This document shows, piece after piece, positions 9,018 to 18,738 of a DNA stretch of 64,000 nucleotides. Made by a program: the position numbers and the translations under genes. Numbering within the stretch: the first letter of the stretch is position 1; the number at the start of each line of letters is the position of its first letter. Under the pieces are notes generated by a model. That model worked only from the letters and a program-made list of their open reading frames with translations, searched no databases and was not told the origin of the DNA. Source of the stretch: Limnephilus marmoratus (lineage: Eukaryota; Arthropoda; Insecta; Trichoptera; Limnephilidae); assembly GCA_917880885.1 (NCBI GenBank), contig OU862934.1:28442734-28506733 (forward strand). Direction: 5' to 3'.

Positions 9018-9612
9018 TATAAATAAAAACGAATCCCCGAAATGTATGTACGCGCATAACTTCCGAACGACTGCACCAAATTGTATAATTCTTTTGTTTT
9101 TGTGTTCGTTATTGTCAGGACAAGGTTTGTATAAAACTACTGGTGAGCTCTGGCATTATAAAATTTGTATAAAAAATCTATAAATAAAAACGAATCCCCG
9201 AAATGTATGTACGCACATAACTTTCGAACGACTGCACCAAATTGTATAATTCTTTTGTTTTTGTGTTCGTTATTGTCAGGACAAGGTTTGTATAAAACTA
9301 CTGGTGAGCTCTGGCATTATAAAATTTGTAAAAAAAAATGCGATAGGTGGCAAGCGAGCTGTTTGAAAACTGAATGTATGGAATGCGGGAGCGGGGAGGG
9401 GGGAGGGGGAACTCGGGAGGGTGGTTCACGGGAAAGGGGGAGCGGAGTAGGGAGAGGGACGGTTGAGGAGGCGGAGTGGGAACACGTGAGGGGAAGGGGA
9501 CGCGGGAGAGGAAAGGGAGGCGGAAGGGGAACGGGACGAATGGGAAAGGACACGCAGGGAGAAACAATTTCTTTATTAAATGGCATAGCAACGCATGCCG
9601 GGAACCAGCTAG
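9018..9612 (+). mobile_element. Helitron-like element H1 with duplicated 5' part
   Basis: The 5' block (ATAAATAAAAACGAATCCCC, then CGCATAACTTCCGAACGAC and TGTTCGTTATTGTCAGGAC) occurs twice in tandem, at 9018-9176 and 9177 onward. A purine-rich core (9385-9550) follows, then GACACGCAGGGAGAAACAA and GCATGCCGGGAACCAGCTAG|T. A CTRR end followed by T is the hallmark of Helitron 3' ends. The element has no helicase, so it is non-autonomous. Proline/serine- or glycine-rich open frames across the core are composition artefacts. Confidence 0.6.
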
Positions 9613-9709
9613 TCTTGTTATAAATTAATGTTACAACAGTGATTATGAATCTATATTATAAATACGCTACCGTCTGTCGTACGCACTCGCTCCACGTACC
9701 AGATATAAA

Positions 9710-9977
9710 CAGCTTAGCGATTCCGTATTTTTCGTGAGATCGTTATTGGATAACGGACGTAATCTCCTGTCAGATTTGTGTGATTTTTATGGCTGTTATT
9801 TGCGTTTTCTATGTACAACGTACAGTAAATGAGTAAATAACCACGCGTACTTGCAGGAATTCGTGTTTAAATCGATCTAAACTATAATGTGTGACGTAAA
9901 AATCACACAAATCTGACAGAAGATAACGTCTGTTATCCAATAACGATCTCACAAAAAATACGGAATCGCTAGCTGAA
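9710..9977. mobile_element. MITE with about 80-bp inverted arms
   Basis: The left arm (9710-9793) carries CGATTCCGTATTTTTCGTGA, then GATCGTTATTGGATAACG and TCAGATTTGTGTGATTTTTA. The right arm (9896-9977) is its inverse. The spacer is about 100 nt. No clear target duplication and no protein are visible. Confidence 0.7.
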
Positions 9978-10017
9978 GTGCTGCCATCTCTAATATTCAA
10001 ATAGAACTATTGAAGTT

Positions 10018-10200
10018 ATTTGTTTTGGGGGTGTTACGCCGTGTTGCGCTACCTCCTTCTTTAGCCAACATTACGGACATCGTTGCAGTGTCCATCATCA
10101 GGACAGATCCGGTAGATAGGGGTAGCGCAACACGGCATAACACCCCAAAAACAAATATGCTTTTGGCCGTGAAAATCTTAAAACGTATCAAAACTATTGA
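10018..10200. repeat. Penelope-like hairpin repeat, copy 1
   Basis: Inverted arms GTTTTGGGGGTGTTACGCCG.. and ..GGCATAACACCCCAAAAAC enclose about 65 nt that contains, on the minus strand, CTGATGATGGACAC, then TGTCCGTAATGTTGG. Related copies lie at 36333-36520 and 50816-50985. In all three the right arm is followed by a conserved CTTTTGGCCGTGAAAATCT-like block. Confidence 0.6.
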
Positions 10201-10280
10201 AGTCTTCATACTATTGTTTTCCCGCGGAAGCAGGTTTTTACGTGCTAGTTATAAATTAATGTTACAATAGTGATTATGAA

Positions 10281-10550
10281 ATGCCACAAAAATTCTTAGC
10301 AATGTATTTTTGTGGTTTTTCGTAATATAGGAAGGGGGATGCACACAAACAAGTATGTCGGCCTTCCCGTGACCACGAAATCACTGGAATCGCGTGTTAA
10401 CCTAATTTTAGGAGCTTCCTAATAAATTAGTAAACCGCAGAACCTCGGAAAATTGAGTAAGTCTCAAAATGCATTTATAATAATATGATGTCCAGCCTAG
10501 TAAGTTTCTGTATCTATCTGTAAATAATAAAGTTAGATAAAGCCTTAAAA
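10281..10550. other. Unassigned stretch
   Basis: No recognised frame or repeat relation. Confidence 0.45.
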
Positions 10551-10577
10551 TCTATTTATCTATCTATCTATCTATAT
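10551..10577 (+). repeat. CTAT microsatellite
   Basis: A short tetranucleotide run adjoins the start of a Helitron-like H1 copy. The same run borders other H1 copies at 13713-13768 and 34201-34256. Confidence 0.8.
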
Positions 10578-11090
10578 CTATATGTATAAATAAAAATTAA
10601 TCGCCGAACTGTATGTACGCGCATAACTTCCGAACGACGGCACCAAATTGGATAATTCTTTTTTTTTTGTGTTTGTTATTGTCAGGACAAAGTTTGTACA
10701 AAACTACTGATGAGCTCTGGCATTATGAAATTTGTATAAAAGAGATGCAATAGGTAGCACGCGAGCTGTTTGAAAACTGAATATATCGGGACTGAATTTT
10801 TTAAGGGGGGAGGGGGAAGGGGAACTCTGGTGGGGGGTTTTACGGGAGGGGGGAGGGGAACCTGGAAAGGGGGAGGGGATATCGGGAGGGGGGTTCATGG
10901 GACGGGGGGAAGGGAGAATGGAGTGGGGAGAGGGAAGGTGGAGGAGGCGGAGTGGGAACGTGAGAGGGGAAGGTGACGCAGGAGAGGAAGGGGAGAGGCG
11001 AAAGGGGAGCGGGCCGAATGGGAAAGGACACGCAGGAAGAAACAATTTATTTATTAAATGGCATTGCAACGCATGCCGGGAACAAGCTAG
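10578..11090 (+). mobile_element. Helitron-like element H1 copy
   Basis: The order of blocks is as in the 9018-9612 copy: CGCATAACTTCCGAACGAC, TTGTCAGGACAAAGTTTG, a purine-rich core (10800-11015), GACACGCAGGAAG, and GCATGCCGGGAACAAGCTAG followed by T. Glycine- or proline-rich frames over the core are artefacts. Confidence 0.6.
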
Positions 11091-11097
11091 TTCATAA

Positions 11098-11327
11098 TAA
11101 ATTGTACAGCGCCCTTGCGGTGATTTTTAACGAAAACGGCGCTCTAGAAATTATCCAATTATTATTAATATACGATACACCGATATGATAAGGATTTTAT
11201 CATAGAATAGTAATGTCATCGTAAAAATGTGAGAACTTGTTATCTCTGAATGACACGAAACACATTTGAGTCATCAGTCTCATCACGTCCGATATAACAT
11301 CTATTCAGGATATAAACTGTGCTTTAA
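11098..11327. other. Unassigned stretch with a dispersed block
   Basis: 11100-11165 contains TTGTACAGCGCC and an inverse partner GGCGCTCTAGAAATTATCC, related to 6508-6545 and 55270-55295. Nothing else was recognised. Confidence 0.4.
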
Positions 11328-12807
11328 CAGGGTGGCCACAAAAAACGGATATCAAAATTCCCTGATAATTCCAGGTTTTCCAGGGCAGTTTCTACATTTT
11401 TCCCTGATATATATGTTTAATTTGATGTAAGGGGATATCGTTCGTTAGATAAATAATAAAGGGAATTCCGTCATCTATAGCATTTAGTATTTCTTTGCAT
11501 TACAATAATCTATTAAAAACAAAATACACTTGTTACAAATTTATGATATTTTTTAAGATTTTGAAACGATAGAGATATAATCATTAAAAAACTATCTAAA
11601 AATGGAATAAAAGGAAAGGCATTGAAATGGTTCAAGGATTATTTAACTAATAGATATTAAACCACAAAAGTGGGTGAGACAATCTCCAAACCAATGAAAA
11701 TTACATTGGGAGTACCACAAGGGTCTGTTCTCGGACCTATTCTTTTTATAATGTACATTAATGATATGGTAAAAGTATGGCAGACGACGCATTGATATAT
11801 ATAGCTGGAGAATATTATGAACTCATAATGAATCATTTAAATGAAGACCTACATAATATATCAATATGGCTGAAGAAAAATAAACTAAAATTGAATGTAA
11901 ACAAAACTAAATCTATGAACATTGAAAAACGAGTAACGCAAACAAAAAAAGACCTATTGATAGACGGTGAAGTTTGTGACTTTCGCTCAAAATACAAAAC
12001 CAATTATTAAAAAGATTGCCAAAAAAATTTCGCTGTTGGGAAGAATAAGAAGATTCCTTGACACAGTCTCCAGTAAAATGTGTACAACGCAATCTTTGTA
12101 CCACACATAAATTACTGTAGCAGCATTCTATTCTTAGCCAACGACGGATTAATGAAACAAATGACAATTCTACAAAACAGAGCTATGAGAACTATATTGA
12201 AGAAAAATAGGTACACTTCAGTCAAGAAAATGTAGAAAGAGTTAAATATCTTGTTATTCAAACAAATTATTTACTTCAATACTATATTGTTAATCTACAA
12301 AATAATCAATGGCCATACGTCTATTGAATTCCTAAGAAAATTGATAAACTACAAAGCAACATGAGACGAGGAAAAGAAATGAACTAAGACTTCCCTTCAG
12401 GAAAAAAACACAGAGTCAAAAGTCATTGATGTACGCAGCATTGAAGATATTTGGAGAATTACCAGAAGAAATAAAATTGGAAGAGAGCATAAAGGCATTT
12501 AAAATTAAATTGCGAAGATATGTGATTGATTTGGTATAGATGTGTTATTTTAAGTGTATGTATATATAAGGATTGTATTAGGACATAGATAACTATGTAC
12601 CTATTTAAAATACCGCAATAAAATTATAATAAAACAACTTTGGGATTTCACAAATCGCAAAATAACGAATTTTATTTTATTTTTGGAATTCCCTGATATT
12701 CTAAATAAATTTTGAAATTCCCTGACATTTCCCTGATAATTCCAGGTTCGGTAAAATTCCCTGACAATTCCAGGTATTCCAGGTTTTCCAGGTCTGTGGC
12801 CACCCTG
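11328..12807. mobile_element. CAGGGTGGCCACA-terminated element containing a LINE fragment
   Basis: The ends are exact inverses (CAGGGTGGCCACA and TGTGGCCACCCTG), with TTTAA on both sides (11323-11327 and 12808-12812). Subterminal repeats of AATTCCCTGATAATTCCAGG occur at both ends, several times on the right. The body is a LINE fragment, so the element was itself a target. The superfamily is uncertain, and no transposase was seen. Confidence 0.75.
11575..12600 (+). pseudogene. LINE reverse transcriptase fragment, copy 1
   Basis: Frames read GKALKWFKDY, then [20 protein letters not shown] and, after a small deletion, [11 protein letters not shown], then LNVNKTKSMNIEK. These are the conserved palm motifs of non-LTR reverse transcriptase, with the YADD-type box as ADDA. 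Downstream residues such as LLGRIRRFLD and ILQNRAMRTILKK continue in shifted frames. It is 5'-truncated and riddled with frameshifts and stops. A sister copy is at 14331-14854 plus 17382-17412. Confidence 0.75.
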
Positions 12808-12812
12808 TTTAA

Positions 12813-13283
12813 CCACTCCGACCCCAAAGCTTGTGTACAATATAACAATTGCAGTCAAGTCCGTTTTCAAGCTAACTTTCAAGCAAGCTTGTTTTCAAGC
12901 TAACGCGTGTGTTGTAACTCAGTTTTTGTATTAGTTACAACCCTAAAATAAAAAGGAGAATATCAATAATAAAATACGCTACACATCTCTATTCAACGTA
13001 ATCCATAGATATGAGTAATAAAATATTTATTTTGTAGAAACAGTTTTCACCCGCCAAATCGCATACGTAAGACAGTGTTAATTTTTTATTAAATATTTTT
13101 GAATGAAATGGTAACCAGATGAGATGACAAAATTGTTTATTACACATTTGTACGATAAAATAAATGTTTTTTTTTACACAATCCGTGATTTTAGTAGATA
13201 CCGTTTTCACATAAAAACATCAAGTGAGTCATTTTTACAATTTTTTTATGTATGCATTCTAAATTTTAATATTTATTTGTAAT
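12813..13283. other. Unassigned AT-rich stretch
   Basis: A small imperfect tandem of TTTTCAAGCTAAC-type units lies at 12868-12903. Nothing else was recognised. Confidence 0.45.
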
Positions 13284-13708
13284 TAGCTGGTACCCGGCAT
13301 GCGTTGCTATGCCATTTAATAAAGAAATTGTTTCTCCCTGCGTGTCCTTTCCCATTCATCCCGTTCCCTTTCCGCCTCCCCTTCTTCTCCTGTTCCTTCC
13401 TTCCACTCCGTCTCCTCCACCTTCCATATCCCCACTCCACTCCCCCCTTCCCCCGTCCCGCGAACCCCCTACGCCAGTTCCCCTCCCCCCATCCCATCCC
13501 GCATTCCATACATTCAGTTTTCAAACAGCTCGCGTGCGACCTATAGCACTATTTTTATACAAATTTCATAATGCCAGAGCTCACCAGAAGTTTTATACAA
13601 ACCTTGTCCTGACAATAACGAACACACAAAAAAAATAATTATCCAATTTGGTGTAGTTGTTCGAAAGTTATGCGCGTACATACATTTCGGCGATTCATTT
13701 TTATTTAT

Positions 13709-13712
<4 letters not shown>
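13284..13712 (-). mobile_element. Helitron-like element H1, minus-strand copy
   Basis: It opens TTAGCTGGTACCCGGCATGC, the inverse of the H1 3' end. The complementary pyrimidine-rich core (13338-13500) follows, then the inverse of the conserved 5' blocks, ending near TTATGCGCGTACATACATTT. The apparent proline-rich plus-strand proteins are artefacts of the C-rich strand. Confidence 0.6.
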
Positions 13713-13745
<33 letters not shown>

Positions 13746-13768
13746 AGATAGATAGATAATAGATAATA
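13713..13768 (+). repeat. ATAG microsatellite
   Basis: A tetranucleotide run directly follows the 5' end of the H1 copy. Confidence 0.85.
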
Positions 13769-14330
13769 CTTATTTCACACTCTTTCAAAAACAGTTTTTA
13801 GTATTCGGCTACGTTCAGAAATATTAAATTAATTGAGCTTTAATTACGATGCGGAAATAACACATTTTTTTTTAATATAAATCTGACAGTTCGTTTACGA
13901 CAAAAAAACTTTCACAAAGGCGATAGACCGGAGTGGTTAAATGGTTTTAACCACGTTTGGTGGCAGAAAAGAAACAAAACACCAAAAAAAGATGGCAAAC
14001 CAAAATATGGATAGATAAATGAATAATTGAAGAAAATAATTCCGCCCTGGTTACAGATTCAATCTGTGTCTCAGGCAGATCCGGCCCTGGCCAGTGAGCA
14101 AAGCGAGGAATGTGAAATGAATGCAGTTCCGAGTTATTTCAATATCAACAAAGCAGACTAACGCGACGTGATGATGAATTGACATCACCACAGCACAACA
14201 CACAGCATAGTTGCAGCAGCGAGACAGTTTTACTCAAACAACACAATAATAATATCTCGCTGTATGCTGAAGGAAGATGTGGCACAATCAAGTGAATCTA
14301 TAATTTAGGTCAGACCATGTCAAGATTCAG
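13769..14330. other. Unassigned stretch
   Basis: No frame or repeat relation was recognised. A slightly GC-richer part lies at 14040-14100. Confidence 0.4.
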
Positions 14331-14854
14331 AATAACAGAAGAGTATATTATCAATCAATAAAAAAACACGCTACCTAAGTATGAACCAATACTTGAACAT
14401 ATAATAAAAAAACAGCTTGTTGATTTTATAGAAAAATGGGATATATTGTGTGAAGAACAGTGTGGATTTAGAAATAACAAAGCATGTGAAATGGCTCTCA
14501 ATCTGGTTCTGGAGGACTGGAAACAAAATTCAGATAAAAATAAATATGTGATCGCGGTTTTCCTTGTCTTTCAGAGAGCTTTTGAAACGAAAGATAGGAG
14601 ATATAATCATTAAAAAACCATCTAAAAATGGAATAAAAGGAAAGGCATTGAAATGGTTCAAGGATTATTTTACTAATTAATAGATATCAAACCACAAAAG
14701 TGGGTGAGACAATCTCCGAACCAATGAAGATTACATTGGGAATACCACAAGGGTCTGTTCTCGAACCTATTCTTTTTATAATTTGCATTAATGATATGGT
14801 AAAATTATTGAAACATTGTAAAATAAGATTATTTGCAGATGACGCATTGATATA
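14331..14854 (+). pseudogene. LINE reverse transcriptase fragment, copy 2 (5' part)
   Basis: An open stretch reads QCGFRNNKACEMALNLVLED, then VIAVFLVFQRAFET. The catalytic Asp expected in the FLDF-type motif A is replaced by Val. Further on are GIPQGSVLEPILFI and KIRLFADDALIY. This is a non-LTR polymerase palm with motif B and the ADD box. The copy is cut at 14854 by a mariner-like element and resumes at 17382. Frameshifts lie near 14590 and 14690. Confidence 0.75.
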
Positions 14855-15360
14855 CAGGGTGTCCGGGGGTAAAGTGTATTAACTTCGGGAGGTGATCCTA
14901 CGTGATAGAACAAGTAAAAAATATAAATAACTTTTTTCGAAATTCCAACTTTTATGGGTAGTTTTCTGGTAAAAAGATAAAATTAGACCGGCGTGTGCAA
15001 GCGGCTTTATTATTTTACACTGTTGCCGAATGCCGAATCCCCGCTCCAAGCGCTCAGTGTCAGTGTTGAATTCGAATGTAACAATTTTATTCGCGTAGTA
15101 GTGTTTCACTTTAAAAACTTTATTGTTGTTAGTCAAAACTTGTTGATTTAATGTGTCTGTATCTAGTGCGTATTTATTAAGACTGACTTAAAAGGAACAA
15201 CTACATTCAGTGCGTGTTTTTTCAGACTTACTTTTGTTTACTTAGTTATAAATGTGCCTAACCTGCCTAGCTGTAAAAATGGTGTTTATTTGTGCGTAAT
15301 TTTATCATTGAATTATTGTGCCAATACCGCGTAATTTTGTTATTGAATTATTAAATAAAT

Positions 15361-15399
15361 GCCTTACTTTACCAACAAAGAACGGGCAGACATTCATTA
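15361..15399 (+). pseudogene. Remnant of mariner-like transposase N-terminus
   Basis: Thirteen codons from ATG, with FTNKERADIH, precede a stop. The position (about 500 bp inside the left end) and the sequence fit the beginning of a transposase of the element that contains it. The call rests on motif resemblance only. Confidence 0.4.
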
Positions 15400-15765
15400 A
15401 TGAAATACGCCACAAAGTAAGAATTGATAATATTACTTTACGTTTACATGCTTGCCTTGCTTACAAGCTTAAGGTGGACATTTTGAAAATTTGTTAAACT
15501 AGTTAAAAGCGATGACATTAGTTAAGTGTTCAATTAGTTTATAACAATTTAATTGTTAAAAGCGTGTCTTCAATTGTTATTAAGTGCAGTTATCTTTTTA
15601 CATTGGTTTAAAACATACGATCCGTATAAACGTCAAATTCTCGGTCTTGTTATGTATACAAACGGTTTCCATGGATACAGGCCAAATCACACCAAGCAAC
15701 GTTGCAACAAATGCGCCCGGCAAGCTAACTTGGGTAAGTGCTACCTTACACTAAGGATTTTTAGT

Positions 15766-16196
15766 GGAGGCGTCTACTAATATCTACAGGAATTCCAAAA
15801 ACTGAAAAAATCGAACTAATATCTATGAGAATCAAAGTGTTGACGAATATCTACAGCTCAAACTGTTGATTAATATCTATGAGAACCAAAGTGTTGACGA
15901 ATATCTACAGCACTGGCAGAGGTTGGATTTGCAATTGTGTATAGCATATTGGAATAACGTAATATTGCGTATGCAGTTTAAAAAACTTAATTTATGAAAG
16001 AATGTATGTAAAAATCCCTAATATCGGACTATTGGACACATTTAGCTGATTAGTCCGACCTATGCTCTGTAGATATTAGTTCAACCTAAGCTCTGTAGAT
16101 ATTAATCAACACTCTGAAGTTCGTAGATATTAGTTCAACATATAAGCTGTAGATATTTGTCAGACATACAGGCTGTAGATATTAGTATCTGGAGTC
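15766..16196. mobile_element. MITE with mirrored TAATATCTA arrays, copy 2
   Basis: The same ends as copy 1 (GGAGGCGTCTACTAATATC and TATCTGGAGTC) are flanked by a different 8-bp duplication, TTTTTAGT, at 15758-15765 and 16197-16204. Internal arrays match copy 1 but with one fewer 54 bp unit, and the TTAGG run is absent. Two independent duplications define the element exactly. Confidence 0.88.
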
Positions 16197-17427
16197 TTTT
16201 TAGTAGGTTGTCACGTAAATAATTATCAATTTGTGATATAATTATTTACCTGACCACTAACCTGATAATTTGAACAGCACGGAATGGATTGGCAACACTT
16301 TTTTTTCTCTCTGGTTTTCACTTTTTGAATTCGCACCGTACGGGAAGCCGGTGTTGATTCGACTTGTCACTTTAGTGATAGTTTTGGATTTAAAAATGGG
16401 ATAATCTCTTCGTTACAAATTGTTTTAAACGATTTTAATCGCGAGCCGGGCGATGTACATTTTGCGAACGCTTCTTTCTGATGTGATCGGAACGCTGTTT
16501 CTAATGTGATTGGTCGCCGCCTTTGGGACCGATATTTGTCCGCCACATAACGGTATTGTTAATTACCTACATAATCGCGACTGGCATATTGAAAAGCTTT
16601 GCGAGGGAGAGTCCTTATGACCTGGTACGGTCATTGCTGCTCATATTTGTGACGGATGGTTACTCGGCGTTCATTTCCTGATGAGGTGTGCTGACGGAAA
16701 TCGTGTTTCATCCGGTGGGCTCAACCGGAGCACTGGTGCTGATCTTGGATACTACTCCCTAGCGGGGAGTCCTCATTCTCTGGCCTTCCTGGGGGTCTTT
16801 CCTGGTTCCCATCCTGGAGATTGCGAGAGAATATGGCCCGCGGTTCATCAACGCGCTATATTCAAGTAAATTAAGAGTTCGTGTCAGTGTAGAATTAGAT
16901 AAAGATCCATGGTCCGCAGGTACGATATTTCTTTCTGCTTAATTATATTCCTGTCAAATCTGTTATGAATCTGTTATGTTTCAGAATCTGTTATGTTTTT
17001 GGGGATGTGAAACCCGGCCCCTCAAAAGGGCAACATTGTTATGTTCTTTATAAAATTATACTGGGCTTTGGTTGTTTTGGAAATGAACTCTTTTATTACT
17101 GAAACCAATTTAACCTCACAAGTAGAAACCTGTTTTCGTTTATTCCCAAACAATCTTGTTCCTTTTTTTTTATTCTGGAAAAAAAAAGCAGAACCTTCCT
17201 ACATTACGGATCGCTAGGTCCCACATAACCTGAGAGAGAGAGAGATAACCTTATAAGGTATCTCTTTTTGGAAGGGTAAAAAAAAAGTTGGAATTTCAGA
17301 AAAAGTTATTTATCTTTTTTACTCCTACCATAATGTAGAATCACCTCCCGAAGTTAATGCACTTAACCCCCGGACACCCTGTATATAGCAGGAGAAGATT
17401 ATGAACTCATGCGATTATTATGGGGGG

Positions 17428-17728
17428 CGAATATGCGAGCGAAGCCGGGGGCAAAAGTTAGTCATAAATATAATAACGATATGACAACAATAAAATTAGG
17501 TCATTAATAATTCATATCAATTGTAAAGTATTCCCTGAACAACATTGAATTAAGCTACAAACCCAAGGTAATTAATCCCACTGGGAATATCCAAAATAAT
17601 TATATATTCGACAGTCAAAGACGACTTAGTGACAATTGTAAGAAAACCCATATAATTTAATAAAATCCTTGTAGACCACCCAATCCCACACCCTCGGAGT
17701 TTTTATGTAAACGGTTTATATATTTTCA
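17428..17728 (+). repeat. Helitron 3' end fragment, then unassigned sequence
   Basis: GCGAGCGAAGCCGGGGGC, then AAAAGTTAG and T, at 17432-17461 matches the 3' end at 21981-22009. It directly follows the resumed LINE fragment. No content was recognised from 17465 to 17728. Confidence 0.5.
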
Positions 17729-18200
17729 ATTTGGGAGGCGGGTATGGGTACCGCCGCCCTGGGAACCATTTATTAGATAACCAACACCTCTGCCATAGGT
17801 CAACCCAAGTGGTTCACTACGTTTAATGACTCACCAGGGGTGCCCGGGTTCATGGGTGAGGTTTGTTCAGGTCTTGGCGGCGGATGCGTCTGTTTACCAG
17901 CTGCGTGGCAGACCGAATCTGGAGAGAATGGTTGAGGGAGTCCCTTTGACTTTTCCAGCTGTACTCTCTCCGACATCGACGTGCACCGCAGTGGGACGGA
18001 TGGATTTATACGTCCGTCACTCCTAGACACACTGACCCTCCGGATTCCTTCCTACCCACCCCTCATACCCTATTCCTTCCTAGAACTTCCTCCCCTTCCT
18101 TTACTAAAAATACCCTCCAGACAGCATCCCCAAAGATAACATAGGCCCTGAGGGGAATTATTTTCCTCAGGGCCTACTGATGGGAGCTTATGTAAAAAAA
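17729..18200 (+). mobile_element. SINE2, full-length copy
   Basis: It begins TTGGGAGGCGGGTATGGGTA and continues through TTCACTACG and GGGTGCCCGGGTTCATGG. The end is a structured tail: GGCCCTGAGG at 18144-18153 pairs with CCTCAGGGCC at 18165-18174. An outer pair CTCCA..GGGAG surrounds them, followed by GCTTATGT and an A run. The tail matches the 3' end of the CR1/L2-like LINE at 28243-28819. No pol III boxes stand out in the head, so the origin of the 5' part is unknown. Confidence 0.75.
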
Positions 18201-18221
18201 TATATCCATTTCCTTTCTTTA

Positions 18222-18460
18222 TGGGAGTACCGCACAAGAGTCCCAACTGCTCCCAACCGTCTAAAACCAGTGAGACTATGGCATCCAAATTGGGATATAA
18301 TGTGAGGTGTAGAGGGTAGGGGAAGGAGATTGTAAAGAGGAAGTAGGAAATAATCTGGCTATTATTCAGAACTGGTTATCAAACACGGCTAAAGGCATTT
18401 AATGGTGGTCTTTCACCAGGGCGATACTGCAAGTATCTACTACCACTTTGGAACGCGTGG
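18222..18460 (-). mobile_element. SINE1 3' part, minus strand
   Basis: GAGTACCGCACAAGAGTC, then CCAGTGAGACTATGGCATCC and the inverse of GTATCGCCCTGG, match the SINE1 body. The tRNA head is missing. It lies tail to tail with the preceding SINE2 copy. Confidence 0.65.
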
Positions 18461-18735
18461 AATTAAATCCGTAACTTGTGTTTGAGGTCTGACACATATC
18501 CCTAGTCATGTAAAAGAGTTAAAATAAAAACCAAAAATAATTAAGACCATAGGAATTAAACCCCTAACAGATGTTTGAGGTGTGGCAGAGATCCCTAGAT
18601 ATGTAAAATAGTAAAAATAAAAACCAAAAATAATTAAGACCATAGGAATTAAACCCCTAACAGATGTTTGAGGTGTGGCGGAGATCCCTAGACATGTAAA
18701 ATAGTAAAAATAAAAAAATAAAATAATGAAGACCA
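18461..18735 (-). repeat. 93-bp tandem repeat, three units
   Basis: Units start at 18461, 18554 and 18647, each with AATTAAA, then GTTTGAGGT, ATCCCTAG and AATTAAGACCATA. The period of 93 is 31 codons, and the minus strand stays open across the units, but this looks incidental. The array begins right at the donor side of the 18739-19478 exon. Confidence 0.85.
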
Positions 18736-18738
18736 TAC

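Larger units (their letters stand above)
9613..10280. repeat. Composite insert flanked by a direct repeat
   Basis: TTATAAATTAATGTTACAA, then GTGATTATGA, occurs at about 9620-9648 and again at 10250-10279. It brackets a 270 bp inverted-arm MITE and a Penelope-like palindrome. The pair looks like a long target duplication from a single insertion, followed by or including further insertions. Confidence 0.45.
14855..17381. mobile_element. Mariner-like element with degenerate interior, 2.5 kb
   Basis: The inverted ends CAGGGTGTCCGGGGGTAA and TTAACCCCCGGACACCCTG extend inward through TAACTTCGGGAGGTGAT. Comparison with the uninterrupted LINE at about 11790 shows that exactly one TA was duplicated, as for Tc1/mariner. 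At about 15361 a frame MPYFTNKERADIH ends in a stop. It resembles the start of a DUF4817-type helix-turn-helix domain of mariner-like transposases. The rest of the transposase is unrecognisable. A MITE is nested at 15766-16196. Confidence 0.75.

Noticed and set aside
9165..9623. 152-codon glycine-rich frame and opposite proline-rich frames
   Set aside because: They lie over the purine-rich core of a Helitron-like element. The same composition-driven frames recur in every copy on both strands.
13309..13638. 109-codon proline/serine-rich frame
   Set aside because: Pyrimidine strand of an H1 element, with no conserved domain; it is a shadow of composition.
16681..16869. 62-codon frame in the mariner-like element
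   Set aside because: It does not match a transposase and is closed on both sides by stops; degenerate interior.
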